A DNA stretch of 53,042 nucleotides, from the NCBI GenBank assembly GCA_021795575.1, contig JAJYPH010000005.1, positions 1-53,042 of the forward strand. The letters run 5' to 3'. Under the pieces are notes generated by a model that did not search any database, was not told where the DNA came from, and was given only the letters and a program-made list of their open reading frames with translations. Positions 1-8,897 of the stretch are shown here, in pieces. How positions within the stretch are numbered: the first letter of the stretch is position 1; each line of letters opens with the position of its first letter. This DNA is from Bacillota bacterium. GTDB lineage: Bacteria > Bacillota > Sulfobacillia > Sulfobacillales > JAIMBI01. The translations under genes and the position numbers were made by a program.

Positions 1-437
1 CCGCCCGCTCCCGTACCCGTCACGTCGTCGGGATCCACCTGATGCTCGGCGGCCAGCCGACGCACCGCCGGTGAGTAGCGCACGCCGTCTCGGCTGGGCG
101 CCGCCTTGGGCGCCGCCACCGCGGTCCCGACCGCCGGGGCCGTCGGTTCCGCCGGCGCCGCCGGCTTCTCCACCGGCGCGGCCTCTGCCGCCGCGCCCGA
201 TCCGGTGTCCAACTCGCAGATGGGCGTCCCAATCGGCACGGTCGTGCCTTCTTCCACCAGCAGCTTCACCACGGTGCCCGCCGCGGGCGACGGCACCTCG
301 GCGTTGACCTTGTCGGTCAGCACCTCCAGGAGCGACTCGTACTTCTCCACCTTGTCGCCCGGGTGCTTCAGCCACTGGCCGATGGTCCCCTCGGTTACAC
401 TCTCCCCCAGTTGGGGCATCAACACTTGCTCCGCCAT
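1..437 (-). CDS. 2-oxoacid dehydrogenase E2 (dihydrolipoyl acyltransferase), partial
   Basis: Acyltransferase core of a 2-oxoacid dehydrogenase complex; it carries acyl groups on lipoyl-lysine and transfers them to CoA in the cytoplasm. Only about the first 145 residues are in the window; the catalytic domain lies beyond position 1. Residues 1-77 are a lipoyl domain, with the lipoylated lysine expected at K43 in TDKVN. An Ala/Pro-rich swinging linker follows (about 82-115), then the start of a peripheral subunit-binding domain ([14 protein letters not shown], from residue 121). The ATG at 437 is preceded by GAGGAGG. It is the last gene seen of an operon lpd, E1-alpha, E1-alpha, E1-beta, E2. 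The neighbouring E1 genes resemble the branched-chain enzyme, so a branched-chain E2 is likely, but the acyl specificity cannot be read from this fragment. Confidence 0.9.
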   Translation of the reverse strand, partial: MAEQVLMPQLGESVTEGTIGQWLKHPGDKVEKYESLLEVLTDKVNAEVPSPAAGTVVKLLVEEGTTVPIGTPICELDTGSGAAAEAAPVEKPAAPAEPTAPAVGTAVAAPKAAPSRDGVRYSPAVRRLAAEHQVDPDDVTGTGAG

Positions 438-489
438 AGTGCCTCCTCGACTCCTGTTGGACTCCCTGTTCGACACCCTGGGTCCGCTG

Positions 490-1470
490 CTAAAACGCGG
501 CCAGCTCCTGGGCCGCCGCCTCGATCTTCTCGGGCGTCACCAAAAACGCGTGCTCCAGGCTGGGCGCGTACGGCATGGCCGGTACATCAGGCCCCGCGAG
601 CCGCCGAATCGGGGCATCCAGGTCAAACAGCGCATGCTCGGCGATGAGGGCGCTCACCTCGCCGCCAAAGCCGCCCGTGAGGTTGTCTTCGTGCACCACC
701 AGTACTTTACCCGTCTTCCGGGCCGTCTCCAGGATGGCCTCGGTGTCCAGCGGCCGAATCGTGCGCAGGTCCAGCACCTCCACGGAGACGCCCCGCTTCG
801 CCAGGTTCTCGGCCGCCTTGAGCGACGAGTTCACGGTCATGCCCCACGAAATGATCGACACATCCGTGCCTTCGCGCTTGACCTCCGCCTCACCCAGCGG
901 AATGAGATACCGTTCGTCGGGCACGTCCCCGCGAATGGACCGATACGCCCCCTTATGTTCCAAAAACAACACGGGGTCCTCGTCCTCGATCGACGCGGCC
1001 AACAAGCCCTTGACATCGTACGGGGTGGCGGGCATCACCACTTTCAAGCCCGGCACGTGGGCGAAAAACGCCTCGATGCTCTGCGAGTGGTACAGCGCAC
1101 CGTGAATGCCCCCGCCGTACGGGGCGCGGATCACCATCGGCACCCCAAACGTGCCGTTGGAGCGATAACGGATGCGCGCGGCCTCCTGAACGATCTGGTT
1201 CACGGCCGGGAAAATAAAGTCGGCAAACTGAATCTCCGGCACCGGCCGGAGCCCGTTGATGGCGGCCCCAATAGCCGTCCCGACAATGGCCGACTCGGCC
1301 AGCGGCGAGTCCATCACCCGGTCCTCGCCAAATTCTTCCTGCAACCCCTCGGTGGCGCGAAATACGCCGCCCCGCACGCCCACGTCCTCGCCGTAGATGA
1401 TGATGCGTGCGTCACGCCGCATCTCCTGCCGCAAGGTTTCGCGCACCGCTTCCAAATACGTCATCGCCAC
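490..1470 (-). CDS. 2-oxoacid dehydrogenase E1 component, beta subunit (branched-chain type)
   Basis: Beta subunit (326 aa) of the thiamine-diphosphate-dependent E1 decarboxylase, which works as an alpha2-beta2 tetramer on branched-chain 2-oxoacids or pyruvate. The whole length aligns from memory with the Bacillus BfmBAB family: GEDVG near residue 29, RVMDTPLAES-like [27 protein letters not shown] and a C-terminal [13 protein letters not shown] block, which is typical of the branched-chain rather than the pyruvate enzyme. The start chosen is GTG at 1470, seven bases after GGGAGG. It lies 27 bases after the nearer E1-alpha gene and 52 bases before E2, so one transcript is likely. Two alpha genes but only one beta gene are present, so both alphas may share this subunit. 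Confidence 0.92.
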   Translation of the reverse strand: MAMTYLEAVRETLRQEMRRDARIIIYGEDVGVRGGVFRATEGLQEEFGEDRVMDSPLAESAIVGTAIGAAINGLRPVPEIQFADFIFPAVNQIVQEAARIRYRSNGTFGVPMVIRAPYGGGIHGALYHSQSIEAFFAHVPGLKVVMPATPYDVKGLLAASIEDEDPVLFLEHKGAYRSIRGDVPDERYLIPLGEAEVKREGTDVSIISWGMTVNSSLKAAENLAKRGVSVEVLDLRTIRPLDTEAILETARKTGKVLVVHEDNLTGGFGGEVSALIAEHALFDLDAPIRRLAGPDVPAMPYAPSLEHAFLVTPEKIEAAAQELAAF

Positions 1471-1497
1471 TGCTCTGCCTCCCGCTTGCGATTGCGA

Positions 1498-2490
1498 CTA
1501 GAGTACCGCTTCGTGATACACATGCCGGCCCAGGGTGCTGGGATCCGGATCCGGGGCCGTGTCGGCAAACTCGGTCGCGTCGTCCACCGCCGCCTTGGCC
1601 CGGTCTAACATGGCCTTGTGCTGGGTGTCGTCCAAGAGACGCTGCTCACGCAGCTCCTGCTCAAACACGACCAGCGGGTCGTGCTTCTTGGCCTCGGCCA
1701 CTTCTTCGCGCGACCGGTAGGCTCGGTCGTCGTCGTCGCTCGAGTGCGGAACAAACCGATACGTCTTGGCCTCAATGAGCGTCGGACCTTCCCCGGCCCG
1801 CGCCCGGGCGGCCGCCGCCCTGACCGCCTCAAACACTTTGATGGGGTCGTTGCCGTCCACGACCACCCCGGGGATGCCGTAGCCCTGGGCGCGCGCCGCC
1901 ACGTCGGGCACCGCCATCTGCTTTCTCGCCGGCACCGAAATGGCGTAGCCGTTGTTCTCGTTGAGAAAGATGGCCGGCAGCTTCATCACCGCGGCAAAGT
2001 TGAGCGCCTCGTGAAAGTCTCCCTGCGACGTGGAGCCCTCGCCGAAGGTGGCCATCGCCACCGTGGGCTCGTGCTTGAGTTTGGCCGCCAGGGCAATGCC
2101 CGCGGCGTGCATCATCTGGGTCGTCACGACCGACCCGGTCGTGAGAATTTTTAAGTCCACCGACCCCCAATGGGCCGGCATCTGCCGTCCGCCCGAGTTG
2201 GGATCGTCCGCGCGGCCCATCAGGTGGAGAAAGACGTCGCGCGGCGTCATGCCCATCGCCAGCACCAGCGCCAAATCCCGATAGTACGGGACCACCCAGT
2301 CGTGCCCGCGATCCAGCGCAAAGGCACTGGCGACCTGCGTCGCCTCATGCCCGTTGGACGAGTAGACCACGGGGGCGCGCCCCAGGCGATTCATCACCCA
2401 CATGCGATCATCCAGCACGCGTGCCAGCACCATGTGATAGTACATATCCATCAAAACCTCGGGAGTGAGCCCCTCCGACACGTCGGCCAC
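1498..2490 (-). CDS. 2-oxoacid dehydrogenase E1 component, alpha subunit (copy nearer E1-beta)
   Basis: Thiamine-diphosphate-binding alpha subunit of E1. The cofactor motif is intact, from GEGSTSQGDFHEA to the NENNGYAIS end. The phosphorylation-loop-like HSSDDDDRAYRS stretch matches the branched-chain E1-alpha family. The frame is open to an ATG at 2520, but GTG at 2490 (VADVSEGL) has AAAGGAG eight bases upstream, so I use 2490 (330 aa, normal for the family). It sits 65 bases after a second, clearly homologous E1-alpha gene at 2556-3569. Both copies keep the cofactor residues and overall length, so neither looks decayed. Whether they are alternative partners of one beta subunit or both needed in one complex is not visible. 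Confidence 0.9.
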   Translation of the reverse strand: MADVSEGLTPEVLMDMYYHMVLARVLDDRMWVMNRLGRAPVVYSSNGHEATQVASAFALDRGHDWVVPYYRDLALVLAMGMTPRDVFLHLMGRADDPNSGGRQMPAHWGSVDLKILTTGSVVTTQMMHAAGIALAAKLKHEPTVAMATFGEGSTSQGDFHEALNFAAVMKLPAIFLNENNGYAISVPARKQMAVPDVAARAQGYGIPGVVVDGNDPIKVFEAVRAAAARARAGEGPTLIEAKTYRFVPHSSDDDDRAYRSREEVAEAKKHDPLVVFEQELREQRLLDDTQHKAMLDRAKAAVDDATEFADTAPDPDPSTLGRHVYHEAVL

Positions 2491-2555
2491 GATGATTCTC
2501 CTTTCCTTGCCCAAAAGCACCCCAAAAGAAGCCTGTGAAGCCTATAAAGAAGCCC

Positions 2556-3569
2556 TTACGGCGCGTAAACGTGGTCCAGCAGCGTCGCGGCATCGGGAAC
2601 CGGCGACGCCAGCGCAAATTCCGTGGCGTCGTCCACCTCGCCCTTAATGCGGGTCATGAGCTGCTGTTCCTGTGGATCATCCCAGATCCCCTGGGACTCC
2701 ATCCACGACCGAAAGCGGGGAATGGGGTCCTGCGCCCGCTCGGCGGCCAGGTCCTCCGCCGTCCGATACGAGCGCTGGTCGTCGTCGCTCGAGTGGGACG
2801 TGAGGCGAACGACTTTGACATCCAGCAGCGACGGGCCCTCGCCGCCGCGCGCGCGGGCCACCGCCGCCTCCGTCGCTTGGTACACCGCCAGCGGATCCAA
2901 GCCATCGACTTCGACGCCGGGGATGCCGTAGCCAGCCGCCCGGGCCGCCACGCTGCTGATGGCCATCTGCTTCGAGACGGGCACGGAAATCGCATACCCG
3001 TTGTTCTCGCACACGAAAATCACCGGCAGCCGGTGCACGCTGGCGAAGTTCAGTCCCTCGTGAAAATCCCCCTGGTTGGACGATCCCTCGCCAAAAAACG
3101 CGGCCGCGACCGTGTCCTCCCCACGGACGCGGGCCGCCAACGCCACACCGGCCGCGTGCAGAATCTGCGTGGCCACCGGCGACGAGCCGGTGATGATCCG
3201 TCGGGCGGCATGCCCCCAGTGGGACGGCATCTGGCGGCCCCCGGAGCTCGGGTCGTTCGCACGGGCCAACAGCCCGCACATGACCTCCCGGGGCGTCACC
3301 CCAAAGGCCAGCACCACGCCCAGATCCCGGTAGTAGGGGCAGAGAAAGTCCCGGGCCGGGTCAAAGGCCATCGTGGTGCCCACCTGGGCCGCCTCGTGAC
3401 CCTGCCCCGAAATCACAAACGGCGCCTGGCCGCCGCGGTTCATCACCCAGCAGCGCTCATCGAGTGCGCGGGCCATGACCATGTGGTAGTACATCTCGTG
3501 CAGCCGCTCGGTGGAGAGCCCGCCATCCACTTGCTTCTTGGCTGCGGCTTTGCCTTTGGCCTTGGCCAT
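2556..3569 (-). CDS. 2-oxoacid dehydrogenase E1 component, alpha subunit (copy nearer lpd)
   Basis: Second E1-alpha paralogue, 337 aa, with an intact thiamine-diphosphate motif (GEGSSNQGDFHEG to CENNGYAIS) and the HSSDDDQRSYR loop. It opens with a short Lys/Ala-rich stretch, MAKAKGKAAAKKQ, that the neighbouring copy lacks. ATG at 3569 is preceded by GAAGGGA; the frame is open further upstream, but that part overlaps the end of lpd and reads as low-complexity Arg-rich sequence, so it is not used. It lies 25 bases after lpd. The two alpha copies share the same block order but differ clearly in sequence, which suggests an old duplication or independent acquisition rather than a recent repeat. 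Confidence 0.9.
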   Translation of the reverse strand: MAKAKGKAAAKKQVDGGLSTERLHEMYYHMVMARALDERCWVMNRGGQAPFVISGQGHEAAQVGTTMAFDPARDFLCPYYRDLGVVLAFGVTPREVMCGLLARANDPSSGGRQMPSHWGHAARRIITGSSPVATQILHAAGVALAARVRGEDTVAAAFFGEGSSNQGDFHEGLNFASVHRLPVIFVCENNGYAISVPVSKQMAISSVAARAAGYGIPGVEVDGLDPLAVYQATEAAVARARGGEGPSLLDVKVVRLTSHSSDDDQRSYRTAEDLAAERAQDPIPRFRSWMESQGIWDDPQEQQLMTRIKGEVDDATEFALASPVPDAATLLDHVYAP

Positions 3570-3594
3570 GCTGTTCCCTTCTTCCCTAGACGTC

Positions 3595-4995
3595 CTAGAC
3601 GTGAATCCCGTGTCCCTGCAAAACCAGGGCCGCTTCGTGCAGCGTCTCAGACACCGTCGGGTGCGCGTGGACGCTTTCGCCCATCTCCCACGCCGTGCCT
3701 TCCAGGAACTTGGCCAGCGCCACCTCGTTGATGAGATCCGACGCGTGCGGACCAATGATGTGGGCGCCTAAGAGCGCGTCGGTCTCCGCATCCGCCACCA
3801 GCTTCACGAAACCGTCGCTCTCCTGCAGGATGAGCGCCTTGCCGTTGGCCTTGAACGGAAACGTGCCGGTCTTGACCTTGTGACCCGCTGCCTCGGCTTC
3901 CTCCTGGGTGACGCCCACGCTGGCCACTTCGGGCCGGCAGTACGTGACGCGCGGCACCCTCTCGGGACTCAACCCCTCGGGATGGTCCCCAGCGAGCGCC
4001 TCGACGGCAATCATGCCTTCGTGAGCCGCCACATGCGCCAAGAGATACCCGCCGATGCAGTCGCCCGCCGCCAGCACGTGGGGCACGTTGGTCCGATACG
4101 CCCCGTCCACTTCGATGAACCCGCGATTCATCTTGACGCCCAGCGCTTCCAGGCCAATACCCGCGGTCACCGCCTGGCGGCCAATGGCCACCAGCAGCAC
4201 CTCGGCCTCCACCGGGACCGCGGCCCCGTCTTTCGGTTTGATCTGCGCGGCGACGCTCTGTTTGCCCACCTTAATACCGTCGACAGCGGCGCCCGCATGA
4301 ATGGTGACACCCCGACGGGTTAGCAGACGCGTCAGCTCGGCCGCCACCTCGGCGTCGTCCTGCGGCAGGATGTGGGGCAGCATCTCGACCAGTGTCACCT
4401 CGCTGCCGAAATCCCGATACATCGAGGCAAACTCGACTCCAATCGCACCCCCACCCACGATGAGCACCGATGCGGGGACGCTGTCCCGGTCCAGCACGTG
4501 ATCCGACGACAGGACGCGCTGGCCGTCAAACGGCAGGTTCGGGAGCGGACGGGGCTCGGACCCCACCGCGACCAGCACGTCTTTGCCGGAAAGCGCCTCC
4601 TGACCCTTCTCACCGTCCACCACCACTCCGGTGGCACTGGTGAGGCGGCCGGTGCCTTTGTAAACCGTGATGTGGTTCTTCTTCATGAGAAACTCGACGC
4701 CGCGCCACAGCCCGGTCACAATCTTGTCCTTGCGCTTCATGGCCGCGGGGTAGTCCAGCGAGAACGCGTCCTTCTTCAGCTTGATGCCCAGCTCCCCGAC
4801 TTCGTGCAGCTGGTTCACGACGTCGGCCGTGTGCAGCAGCGCCTTGGTGGGAATGCAGCCGCGGTGCAGGCAGGTGCCGCCCACTTTGTCCCGCTCCACC
4901 AGGGCCGTCTTCATACCCAGCTGCGCGGCGCGAATGGCCGCCACGTAGCCCCCCAATCCGCCGCCCAACACCACTAAATCAAATGACTCGGCCAC
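3595..4995 (-). CDS. lpdA: Dihydrolipoyl dehydrogenase (E3)
   Basis: FAD-dependent enzyme of 466 aa that reoxidises dihydrolipoamide on E2 with NAD+. An N-terminal FAD Rossmann motif (LGGGLGGYVAA, residues 10-20) is followed by the redox-active disulfide C42-x4-C47 in GGTCLHRGCIPTK. A second GGGAIGVEFASMY Rossmann motif binds NAD. The C-terminal interface domain has the active-site His and Glu in HAHPTVSETLHEA. The length is typical. Start is GTG at 4995 after AAGGAGG. It is the first gene of the oxoacid dehydrogenase operon, an unusual place for E3, which more often comes last. That may let it serve other lipoyl complexes in the cell. Confidence 0.95.
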   Translation of the reverse strand: MAESFDLVVLGGGLGGYVAAIRAAQLGMKTALVERDKVGGTCLHRGCIPTKALLHTADVVNQLHEVGELGIKLKKDAFSLDYPAAMKRKDKIVTGLWRGVEFLMKKNHITVYKGTGRLTSATGVVVDGEKGQEALSGKDVLVAVGSEPRPLPNLPFDGQRVLSSDHVLDRDSVPASVLIVGGGAIGVEFASMYRDFGSEVTLVEMLPHILPQDDAEVAAELTRLLTRRGVTIHAGAAVDGIKVGKQSVAAQIKPKDGAAVPVEAEVLLVAIGRQAVTAGIGLEALGVKMNRGFIEVDGAYRTNVPHVLAAGDCIGGYLLAHVAAHEGMIAVEALAGDHPEGLSPERVPRVTYCRPEVASVGVTQEEAEAAGHKVKTGTFPFKANGKALILQESDGFVKLVADAETDALLGAHIIGPHASDLINEVALAKFLEGTAWEMGESVHAHPTVSETLHEAALVLQGHGIHV

Positions 4996-5404
4996 ACCGA
5001 TGCCTCCTTACGGGTTCCCCAGTCCATGCTCCACCCTGTGCGAGCGACGGCCGACCGGTTCGCCCAGCGGCCGCAAGCGGCTGGTTGCACAAGGAATGCC
5101 CCACGCGCCCTCGGCCGTGGGGTTGCGACGTAAGTTCCCAACCAGCGGGTCTTGCCGCCTCCGGGCAACGATTGCACGTCGCGCGCCTGCGCCACCTTCA
5201 CCTTAAGAGCCACCTTACCTCTTAGTCTTGTCCCGTGACAAGCGACGGGCGGGTTCGCGCGTGGCTACCAAGGCGTACAGGGACCGCCGGCCGGGCACTC
5301 ACGCCACTAAAATGCCCCCACGACGCCATTTAAGGCCTTCACGCATCGGGGAGCGGGGCCAAAAGGCAGAAGGTTCTGTACCCCAGCGGGAACGCGAGTG
5401 CCGC
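4996..5404. other. Intergenic region upstream of lpd
   Basis: No convincing gene. A GTG-started frame at 4974-5213 on the minus strand has no recognisable domain and overlaps the lpd start, so it is not called. The only structure I see is the short palindrome at 5227-5242. The region probably holds the promoter of the lpd operon. Confidence 0.4.
5227..5242 (-). promoter_or_regulatory. Palindrome and possible promoter element upstream of lpd
   Basis: CTTGTC-CCGT-GACAAG is a perfect 6-bp inverted repeat. Read on the minus strand it contains TTGTCA, which could be a -35 box with TAAGGT about 18 bases downstream. A regulator or simple promoter role for the lpd operon is inference; the -10 match is weak. 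Confidence 0.3.
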
Positions 5405-5775
5405 TCATCGGGCGGGAGGCACTTGAACCCGGCACATATGCTCCACGCCGCGCGCCAGGCGGTGGTCCAAGGTAACGAGGCAGGCCTCGTGCACGACCGC
5501 CACGGCGACGTACCAGGCGTCATAGGCGCTGACGTGCCCGGCCACGGCGAAAACCCGCTCCGCATAGGCGCGTACGGCAAAAACTGCACGCGGAGGCTCA
5601 ACAGGTCTTCGTGGGCCGCGCCCGATCCGTCCGCCATCGGATGTTCGCCGTCTCCGCCGGCATCAGAGGTGGAGCGACGAGCGGGCCACGCTGCCACCAC
5701 GCGCGCCTACGGCCCGTCGCCGGCCGTACTGGTCACCGCCGCGACCACCGCCGACGCGTCGGGCACAACGGTCAC
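5405..5775 (-). pseudogene. Decayed PIN-domain toxin (FitB/VapC type)
   Basis: The pieces of a PIN endoribonuclease lie in order but in different frames. First comes the start VTVVPDASAVVAAV (GTG at 5775, overlapping the antitoxin stop). Then an in-frame TAG falls where the family usually has Trp (GDGP-stop-ARVV). Then LVAPPLMPAETANI appears in another frame, then AHEDLLSLRVQFLPYAP, then GHVSAYDAWYVAVAV and LVTLDHRLARGVEHM to the stop at 5405. The acidic PIN residues survive in VVPDAS and SAYDAW. The total span of 371 bases fits one gene of about 124 codons. At least one nonsense change and several frameshifts make a functional toxin very unlikely. The pairing with the antitoxin-like gene just upstream supports the identification. 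Confidence 0.7.
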
Positions 5776-5981
5776 GGGCGATCCGCTGATCGGTGCGCCA
5801 AAATCTCCTCGGTGGAGATGGTATCCCCGGTTCGCGGGCGCCGCCCGTCCACCCCTGTCCACACCTCTTCGCCGTCGGGCGTGGCCGCGAGGTCTTCCCG
5901 CGTGAGCCGCCGATAGTCCGGCAGCGACCGCCCCGACCGCCGAGCCAAGGGGTCGCGCGCTTCCTTGGACACGTTGCGCAC
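5772..5981 (-). CDS. Probable FitA-like antitoxin, likely a relic
   Basis: Short protein (69 aa) resembling FitA/VapB-type antitoxins: a ribbon-helix-helix-like start (VRNVSKEARDPLARRSGRSL) and the characteristic tail TGDTISTEEILAHRSADRP. These proteins bind the PIN toxin and repress the operon. The start is uncertain: GTG at 5981 is the first usable codon, no good ribosome binding site is seen, and the helix region looks shortened against the family. It overlaps the decayed toxin gene by four bases (GTGA), the usual toxin-antitoxin arrangement. With its toxin destroyed it is probably decaying too, although its frame is open. Confidence 0.55.
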   Translation of the reverse strand: MRNVSKEARDPLARRSGRSLPDYRRLTREDLAATPDGEEVWTGVDGRRPRTGDTISTEEILAHRSADRP

Positions 5982-6053
5982 GGTGATCGAGATGTTCAGG
6001 CTGCGGTGATGGCCGCAATCGGGAACGGAGTGCCGGCGCCGGCCTCGTACCGA

Positions 6054-6797
6054 CTAACTCTGCCACGCGTCGGGGTAGAAGTGCAGATGCCACACGGACA
6101 GGACTTTAAACGCTTCGGCCAGTTCGACGCCGGCCTCCGCGCCGTACTCGGCCGCCCGCACCCGGAGATAATAGCCCAACACCTGCTGGGCGGGCTCGGC
6201 AAACTGGCTCGCATGCGTCCACAGCGCCCGCAGCTTCTGGTCGAACGTGTCGGCCACATCCACCCGCGTGTTGGGCCAGGCGGTGCCGTAGTACGCAATG
6301 GCCGGCGGCTCCACGGGGCCGCCCGCGGCGGGCTCCACCATGGGAAAATGCGCCATGGACACCGCCTCGGTCACCGCCATCCCCAGCGTCCGATGGTCCG
6401 GATGGCTCTCGTAGGGCATCCACGGATCTGGGCACAGCACCACATCGGGCGCGGCGGCGCGAATGGCGCGAAACACGGCCGTGGTCAGTTCCGCCCGCCG
6501 ATCGCGGAGCCCCATGTCGGGAAAACCGAGCCAGCTGAGGCCACCACCGCCCAACACGGCGATGGCCGCCTCCTGCTCCCGGCGGCGCGTGGCCACCAGC
6601 GAGTCGCGCTCGCCGCTGTCCAGCGTGCCCACCGCCCCGTCCGTGGCCACCACCCAGTCCACCCGCGCGCCGAGGCCAATCAGCTTCGCGAGCGTCGCAC
6701 CAGCCCCCACTTCGTTGTCGTCGGGATGCGGCGCAATGGCCAGCACCCGCCGCATGGACATCAGGTTGGGAATCGGCAGGAGATCTTTCGCCGCCAT
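6054..6797 (-). CDS. PIG-L family deacetylase
   Basis: Zinc-dependent N-acetyl-sugar deacetylase of the PIG-L/LmbE family, 247 aa. The metal-binding AIAPHPDDNE motif lies at residues 20-29 (H24 and D27 as ligands), and the third ligand region is HPDHRTLG. Members act on N-acetylglucosamine conjugates, including the BshB step of bacillithiol synthesis in Firmicutes, but the substrate here cannot be told. ATG at 6797 follows AAAGGGGGGA. The frame is open far upstream only because the region is GC-rich; the stretch above 6797 is the antisense of the ABC permease. It lies 170 bases after the ABC transporter genes and may be separately transcribed. Confidence 0.88.
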   Translation of the reverse strand: MAAKDLLPIPNLMSMRRVLAIAPHPDDNEVGAGATLAKLIGLGARVDWVVATDGAVGTLDSGERDSLVATRRREQEAAIAVLGGGGLSWLGFPDMGLRDRRAELTTAVFRAIRAAAPDVVLCPDPWMPYESHPDHRTLGMAVTEAVSMAHFPMVEPAAGGPVEPPAIAYYGTAWPNTRVDVADTFDQKLRALWTHASQFAEPAQQVLGYYLRVRAAEYGAEAGVELAEAFKVLSVWHLHFYPDAWQS

Positions 6798-6967
6798 GCA
6801 CTCCCCCCTTTCCTGTCCAGCATACTCCGCGGGCCGCGGCTCGGCCCGCAATAGCCACCGCGCCAGGCGACACCCTCCAGGCGAGTCAACGGCGTAATCT
6901 TGTCGCATTCGTCGTCCGCGATCCACCCTTGACAGCGCGGCGGTTAGATTGGCCAGCCGTCCTCGTC

Positions 6968-7816
6968 CTACTTCGAGAGCATGCGGCGAAACCGCCATAC
7001 CGCCAACGGGAGAAAGAAGGCAATCAGCAGGCCGCCAAAGATCGCAGACGCGATCACGGGGTGCTGCAGGGTCCACGTCCCGTGACCGGGTGGCACGGCC
7101 GCCGCGTTGCCAAACAGCTGGCGGGTCGCCTGCACCACCGCGCTCACCGGGTTCCAATCGGCGGCGGCCCTGAGCCATCCGGGCATGCCGGCAGTCGGTA
7201 CGAACGTGTTGGCCACAAACGTCAGCGGGAAAATCACGATGAAGCCAATCGACTGGGCCGCCTCCACGCTTTTGACCACCAGACCCAAAAAGGCGCCGAC
7301 GGTGGTCATGGCGAAGGAAAACAGCATGAGGACTAAGATGGCCTCGCCTGTGGACGCGACGCCCAATAGCGGCCGCCATCCTACGATGAGTCCGCACACC
7401 ACCATGACAGCCAAGCCCAGCATGCTTTCCAGAAAGCTGGCGCCGATGTGCCCGATAAGCACGGCGGCACGCGACATGGGCAGGGACCGAAACCGATCGA
7501 TGACCCCGCGCTGCATGTCCTGCACCATCGCGGCCATAATGGGCATGGCCGCGAACATCATGTTCTGCGCGAAGATGCCGGGCATGAGAAACGCCTTGTA
7601 GTTGCCGCCCGGCACGGCGATCGCGCTGCCAAACACATAGGCAAACAGCAACACGAACATGATGGGCTGAATGGTCACTTCCAAAAGCTTGTCGGGCATA
7701 TATCTGATGTGCATCAGGTGGCGGCGCGCCACCGTCCACGAGTCGGCAAACCCCCACTGGAGCCGCGTCCACGCGGTGGACGACCGCACTGGGGTCCGCC
7801 CGTCGATCGCTGCCAT
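6968..7816 (-). CDS. ABC-2 type exporter permease (DrrB-like)
   Basis: Integral membrane half of a two-gene drug or lipid exporter, 282 aa with about six hydrophobic segments. The central QDMQRGVIDRFRSLPMSR stretch and the NPVSAVVQATRQLFG loop before the last helix are typical of the DrrB/ABC-2 family. ATG at 7816 is preceded by GGAGG. It pairs with the ATPase gene upstream at 7890-8897 (73-base gap). The gap is almost filled by five copies of a 6-bp repeat that ends at the ribosome binding site. The cargo is unknown; the family exports anthracyclines and other hydrophobic compounds. Confidence 0.9.
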   Translation of the reverse strand: MAAIDGRTPVRSSTAWTRLQWGFADSWTVARRHLMHIRYMPDKLLEVTIQPIMFVLLFAYVFGSAIAVPGGNYKAFLMPGIFAQNMMFAAMPIMAAMVQDMQRGVIDRFRSLPMSRAAVLIGHIGASFLESMLGLAVMVVCGLIVGWRPLLGVASTGEAILVLMLFSFAMTTVGAFLGLVVKSVEAAQSIGFIVIFPLTFVANTFVPTAGMPGWLRAAADWNPVSAVVQATRQLFGNAAAVPPGHGTWTLQHPVIASAIFGGLLIAFFLPLAVWRFRRMLSK

Positions 7817-7826
7817 GCAAGCCTCC

Positions 7827-7857
<31 letters not shown>

Positions 7858-7889
7858 GTGCCCCGGTGCGCCATGCGTTGTGACGCGCC

Positions 7890-8897
7890 TTATGCCTTGG
7901 GCCGCCGTCCCCGACCCTCGGCGGGGGGCTCCGCCGCTCCCTGCGTGGCGTGCCCGGTGAGCTTCATGAACACCTCGTCCAGCGTCGGGCGGCGCAGCGC
8001 GATGTCCTCGACCACCACGTGCGCCGCGTCAAATTCCCGCACCACCGCGGTCAGGGCGGCCGCGCCCCCGTCCACCGCCATGGTGAGGCGCCGCACGTCC
8101 GGGTCCACCGCCGGCGGATGGCCGCAAGCGCGCTCCATGGCGCCGGCCGCGGCTGCCAGCTGGCGCGGGTCGCGCACCTGCACGTCGAGGCGCTCACCCC
8201 CGACGCTCCGCTTCAATTCGTCCGGCGAGCCCTGGGCCACCACGCCGCCCAAGTCAATGACGGCAATGTGGTCCGCCAGCTGATCGGCCTCTTCGAGATA
8301 CTGCGTGGTCAGCAACAGGGTCGTCCCGTCCTGCACCAGCTCGCGAATCACCGCCCACATGCCCATGCGGCTGCGTGGGTCGAGCCCCGTCGTGGGCTCA
8401 TCCAACAACAGCACGGGTGGGGACACCACCAGACTGGTGGCCAGGTCCAGCCGCCGCCGCATGCCGCCTGAGTAGTTTTTGACGAGACGGCTCGCCGCCT
8501 CAGCCAACTCAAAGCGCTCCAGCAACTCGTCGGCACGGCGGCGCGCCGCTTTCATGGGCAGATGGTACAACCGCCCCGCCATCACCAGGTTGTCCCGACC
8601 GGTCAGGTACTCGTCCACCGACGCCTGCTGTCCCGCTAGGCCGATGCGCTCCCGCACCGCTTGGGGATGGCGCACCACGTCATAGCCCGCAATTGCGGCA
8701 TGCCCCCCATCGGGCATGAGCAGCGTCGTCAGGATGCGCACCGCCGTGGTCTTGCCGGCGCCGTTGGGGCCCAAAAGCCCCAGCACGGTCCCGGGCGCCG
8801 CCGCAAACGTTACCCCCGCCAGGGCTGTGACCTTGCCAAAGTGTTTGATCAAGCCGTCCGCCCGTATGGTGGGCGCGACGCCCGTGGTCGTCGCCAA
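7890..8897 (-). CDS. ABC exporter ATP-binding protein (DrrA-like)
   Basis: Nucleotide-binding subunit of a DrrAB-type exporter, 335 aa. Walker A is GPNGAGKTT at residues 43-51, the signature is NYSGGMRRRLDLA, and Walker B runs VLLLDEPTTGLDP. A C-terminal extension of about 100 residues, including RPTLDEVFMKLTGHA, is the DrrA-type regulatory tail. Start is TTG at 8897, seven bases after GGAGG. It forms a pair with the permease gene downstream. A 29-bp near-perfect palindrome lies about 40 bases upstream of the start and may be the operator of this pair; no regulator gene is adjacent. Confidence 0.93.
   Translation of the reverse strand: MATTTGVAPTIRADGLIKHFGKVTALAGVTFAAAPGTVLGLLGPNGAGKTTAVRILTTLLMPDGGHAAIAGYDVVRHPQAVRERIGLAGQQASVDEYLTGRDNLVMAGRLYHLPMKAARRRADELLERFELAEAASRLVKNYSGGMRRRLDLATSLVVSPPVLLLDEPTTGLDPRSRMGMWAVIRELVQDGTTLLLTTQYLEEADQLADHIAVIDLGGVVAQGSPDELKRSVGGERLDVQVRDPRQLAAAAGAMERACGHPPAVDPDVRRLTMAVDGGAAALTAVVREFDAAHVVVEDIALRRPTLDEVFMKLTGHATQGAAEPPAEGRGRRPKA

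Noticed and set aside
4974-5213. 79-codon minus-strand frame upstream of lpd
   Set aside because: Overlaps the well-supported lpd start, has no recognisable domain, and the composition is typical of chance open frames in GC-rich DNA.
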